NCBI RefSeq assembly: GCF_033473495.1
Contig: NC_088942.1
Location: forward strand, 2,232,001 to 2,296,000
Origin: Cercospora beticola
Lineage: Eukaryota > Ascomycota > Dothideomycetes > Mycosphaerellales > Mycosphaerellaceae
DNA length: 64,000 nt
Direction of reading: 5' to 3'
In this document: positions 61,531 to 64,000 of the stretch, one piece after another
Layout of the letters: each line of letters opens with the position of its first letter
How positions within the stretch are numbered: the first letter of the stretch is position 1
Made by a program: the position numbers and the translations under genes
The notes under the pieces: model-generated
Told to the model about the DNA's origin: nothing
What the model saw: only the letters and a program-made list of their open reading frames with translations
The model's database searches: none

Positions 61531-63909
61531 ATGGCCTGCACAGTCACTGTGCCATTCTGGCCTGTCTCCTATGACAATGTACACTGGTCCAAGGACAATC
61601 AGATTGCCGTACTCGGAGGCGAGCACGTTCTCATCGTCACACCACGTCTAAAGGAGCCCTCTCCCGGCCGCTTATGGTGGGACACGGAGAATCTCATCAG
61701 GATCAATGCCTTCATGATTGCCGAGTGCCCGCGAGCGCCTGCCTTGACAGATCGCCACCTGTCGATAGGTGAAGAACTCTCAATCTTTCAAGGTCAAGCC
61801 GCAGCGTGGTCGCCTTCTGGCCTTACGAGATTTCGTGGGAGCGCACTTGCTGTGCTGACGAGTAATCATGTTCTGAGTCTGTGGGCCCACGAAGCGGAGG
61901 CCAAGGAGACCCCGGCGTGGAAAAGAACTCTTGTGATCAATTGGGCTGTTCGCAAGTTCTACCAAGACCTCAACGCCGCTACGCCAGACAGCGCATTAGA
62001 TGAGCGGGAGCTCGAAGAGCGATTGCAGATACAGCAAAGGATTCACTCATTCTCATGGATACAGCCATGCTACAATAACCTGGAGCGACCATACCCAGAT
62101 CTTTTCCCAGGACAACAGTATCTCGTGGTTGCGACCGAAGGTGGCCACTTGTTGCTTGTGCGAATTGTTTCTCCATCCACTCATCAATTGAACAACCAGA
62201 AGAGCTGGCAGGCGATTGTGTCCGGGAGTCTGGCAATCGAACGTGCTACTAACTTGGTCAGCAATGACACTGCTCACACAACGCGGCCGACGACTTTGTT
62301 TCCTCCAATTTCCGATGATGATTACATTGCAGCTCAAGCCCTCGCAGTCGGCGAGTGGCAATCGGTTGGAAACGATGGTGAACGCATTGCGGCTTTGGCG
62401 TACATCGTAAAAGGCATGCTGTTCACCACTGTACTTACACATGATGCGAATGGCTCAGCATCGTTTGGCCCTTCCGAATCTGTGCAAAGATTACTCCACC
62501 AACGCTCCGATCTGGTGGGCCCTTTGAAGATCACTCAAGGAATAGACGCAGGCTCTGTCGTTCTATTCGGGCTGGACACCGTTTTTCATGGACAGCTCGT
62601 TCTTGACAAAGACACACGCACCGTCCGATGCGACTTTCAAGATCGCCACCTCGATGACAGATGGGATGATGTGACAGCTACGGCGATCACGAGCGGCGCC
62701 GATGGGGAAGCGCGCCTGCATATCCTCTCCCATCTGTCAAGTTTGACGTCGCCAACATATGCCCTGAAGCTGCCGATAGCCCCAGAAGCTAGCGCCACTG
62801 AGCAGCCAGCATGGCATCAAGCTTTGGAGAACTCCAAGGCAGCTTTTGGAGCTACTTACGATCTCGGAGACCGTGTGCAGGAGCGAACTTGGGGGATCGC
62901 GTGCGCTCCCGTCGGCGAATACACAGCTACCTGTGCTAGCATGCACCCAAACGATGTTGTTGCGTACATCATCAATGCCGAACAGGCGTCGTTGCTGAAT
63001 ATCACGATCGAATCAGAGACGCATGGGGACCCGTTGGAGCTGAGTGCTGACGTGCTTGGCATCTTCGATGGCCTATCGACAAGCACAGTCTTATTTTTCC
63101 TGAAACGGCACCTGGAGCGCAGCGCCGAATCGGATATCCCAGTGGAAATCTCGAGCGAGGGCCTGGTCAAGGACGTGAAAGGTTTGCTATCACCCAAAGT
63201 CAGCACAGGTCGCGGTCAACAATCACAAGACGGCGATAGTCTTGATGCGCTGCTGTCGCAGGCAAGAATCCGGATTTTTGCAGACCAAGAAGTGCGACAC
63301 GCTCACGCGCAAAGAATTTGCGACTTGGCCGCAGAGAGCAACACAGTTCGACCCGATTGTATCATCACTATAGTCAGACAAGTTGCGGAAGTCCTGTTCG
63401 ACTCATCCCAGGAGCAACTTCACATTGGTACCCTCAGTCTGTGCATGCGAAGGATCTATGACATGGCGTTGTCTAAGCTGGACAAGGACTATCTATTGGG
63501 CGACACCGAGCCCTCGGCGAGGGGATGGAACGAACAGTGCAAGATATGCCAGCAGCCAATAGTCTTTGAGAACTTCAAGTGGGCGAGGTGTCAGCAAGGA
63601 CACCAGTTCAGCAGATGTGCGCTTTCGCTCCTAGCGATCCAGGAGCCCGGAACGACCAAGCACTGCAGTGTATGCGACCTGCAATACTTCGATGAAACAA
63701 TCGCTCCAGACTTTCAGTTGGACGATCATGACATAGAGATGGCCGATGTTCTGGAAGGGGAAGTTTCTTCGACTACTCCAGCCAATGATGGGTGGGTCAA
63801 GATTTCACAAAGTGGAGATGCTACTGCACGACCTAAGACCACCCTGGCAAGACTCCTCTTTGCAGCATGCGACGTGTGCATATATTGCGGCGGCAAGTTT
63901 GAGGATTGA
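61531..63909 (+). CDS. Transcription factor IIIC subunit, TFIIIC-delta / zf-TFIIIC type (GTF3C4-like)
   Basis: Subunit of TFIIIC, which recognises the internal promoters of tRNA genes and recruits TFIIIB for RNA polymerase III. Single exon, 792 residues. The N-terminal WD40-like TFIIIC-delta region begins VPFWPVSYDNVHWSKDNQIA and VLGGEHVLIVTPR, with AAAWSPSGLTRFRGSALAVL and LSLWAHEAEAKETPAWKRTL. The C-terminal zf-TFIIIC region (about residues 668-790) has ordered Cys/His pairs: CKICQQP, CQQGHQFSRC, HCSVCDLQYFD and CDVCIYCGGKF. This pairing of N-terminal propeller and C-terminal zinc finger is that of human TFIIIC90 and its filamentous-fungal relatives. The last cysteines are within six residues of the stop, which suggests the frame is complete. 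Confidence 0.92.
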   Translation: MACTVTVPFWPVSYDNVHWSKDNQIAVLGGEHVLIVTPRLKEPSPGRLWWDTENLIRINAFMIAECPRAPALTDRHLSIGEELSIFQGQAAAWSPSGLTRFRGSALAVLTSNHVLSLWAHEAEAKETPAWKRTLVINWAVRKFYQDLNAATPDSALDERELEERLQIQQRIHSFSWIQPCYNNLERPYPDLFPGQQYLVVATEGGHLLLVRIVSPSTHQLNNQKSWQAIVSGSLAIERATNLVSNDTAHTTRPTTLFPPISDDDYIAAQALAVGEWQSVGNDGERIAALAYIVKGMLFTTVLTHDANGSASFGPSESVQRLLHQRSDLVGPLKITQGIDAGSVVLFGLDTVFHGQLVLDKDTRTVRCDFQDRHLDDRWDDVTATAITSGADGEARLHILSHLSSLTSPTYALKLPIAPEASATEQPAWHQALENSKAAFGATYDLGDRVQERTWGIACAPVGEYTATCASMHPNDVVAYIINAEQASLLNITIESETHGDPLELSADVLGIFDGLSTSTVLFFLKRHLERSAESDIPVEISSEGLVKDVKGLLSPKVSTGRGQQSQDGDSLDALLSQARIRIFADQEVRHAHAQRICDLAAESNTVRPDCIITIVRQVAEVLFDSSQEQLHIGTLSLCMRRIYDMALSKLDKDYLLGDTEPSARGWNEQCKICQQPIVFENFKWARCQQGHQFSRCALSLLAIQEPGTTKHCSVCDLQYFDETIAPDFQLDDHDIEMADVLEGEVSSTTPANDGWVKISQSGDATARPKTTLARLLFAACDVCIYCGGKFED

Positions 63910-64000
63910 ATGCAGCAGTTGTGTGACCTGTCGCGTTAGCCAATCTCTACCCGCATTCCACGTGTTGCTGGGACGGACTGATAACAACAGTGACTTCACT

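Overview
The window is nuclear DNA of a filamentous ascomycete (Pezizomycotina; a Dothideomycete is my best guess, an inference from gene style and family content). Evidence: genes are monocistronic with short introns (mostly 47-125 bp, GTRNGT donors, CTRAY branch sites, YAG acceptors). The families are typical of filamentous fungi (RTA1-like, GT32, RCR, Mcp5/ApsA-type PH, fungal DUF-type membrane proteins). No operons, Shine-Dalgarno sites, CRISPR arrays, insertion sequences or intact transposons were seen. I find 26 protein-coding genes, the first truncated by the left edge, separated by 0.3-2.7 kb gaps.

Layout, left to right. 0-9 kb: end of a flavin monooxygenase; a SNF5-family chromatin remodeller subunit; a cytosolic-type GH15 glucosidase; an RTA1-like membrane protein. 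9-17 kb: a long gap, a GT32 mannosyltransferase-like gene and an acyltransferase-3 membrane enzyme. 17-27 kb: a small one-pass membrane protein, a small secreted glycine-rich protein, a second flavin monooxygenase, the rRNA dimethylase Dim1, a seven-helix membrane protein and a ToxD-like reductase. 27-42 kb: an RCR chitin-regulation protein, ARL8, the second-largest RNA polymerase I subunit, a conserved gene of unknown function rebuilt from five exons, a Gfo/Idh/MocA oxidoreductase and the Hsp90/Hsp70 co-chaperone Cns1. 42-57 kb: a long gap, an ApsA/Num1/Mcp5-type cortical PH protein, a Kex2-processed secreted protein, a small signal-anchor protein, a 97-bp minisatellite, the HtrA-like protease Nma111 and a Myb-like small protein. 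57-64 kb: an acidic protein of unknown function, AP-2 sigma and a TFIIIC zinc-finger subunit.

The genes do not form a pathway cluster; they are mostly housekeeping genes with a few secreted or membrane proteins between them. Themes that recur are ribosome and RNA synthesis (RPA135, Dim1, TFIIIC), trafficking and cortex (ARL8, AP-2 sigma, ApsA-like) and cell surface (GT32, RCR, secreted proteins). ARL8 and RPA135 diverge from one 0.8-kb spacer that holds a PAC-like box. AP-2 sigma and the TFIIIC subunit diverge from a 405-bp spacer.

The most unusual signal is compositional. In about nine genes the coding strand switches sharply from C/A-rich to G/T-rich codon endings, usually in the last few hundred bases before the stop, and the G-rich block often runs on into the 3' flank. 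Other points of interest are three in-frame stop-free introns, a 20-nt exon in ARL8, a mitochondrial-leader-like extension on Nma111, a 97-bp tandem repeat, two diverged intergenic duplications (one carrying three CCAAT boxes) and a Kex2-site-rich secreted precursor. I found no clearly new multi-gene system. All splice models were derived by eye.
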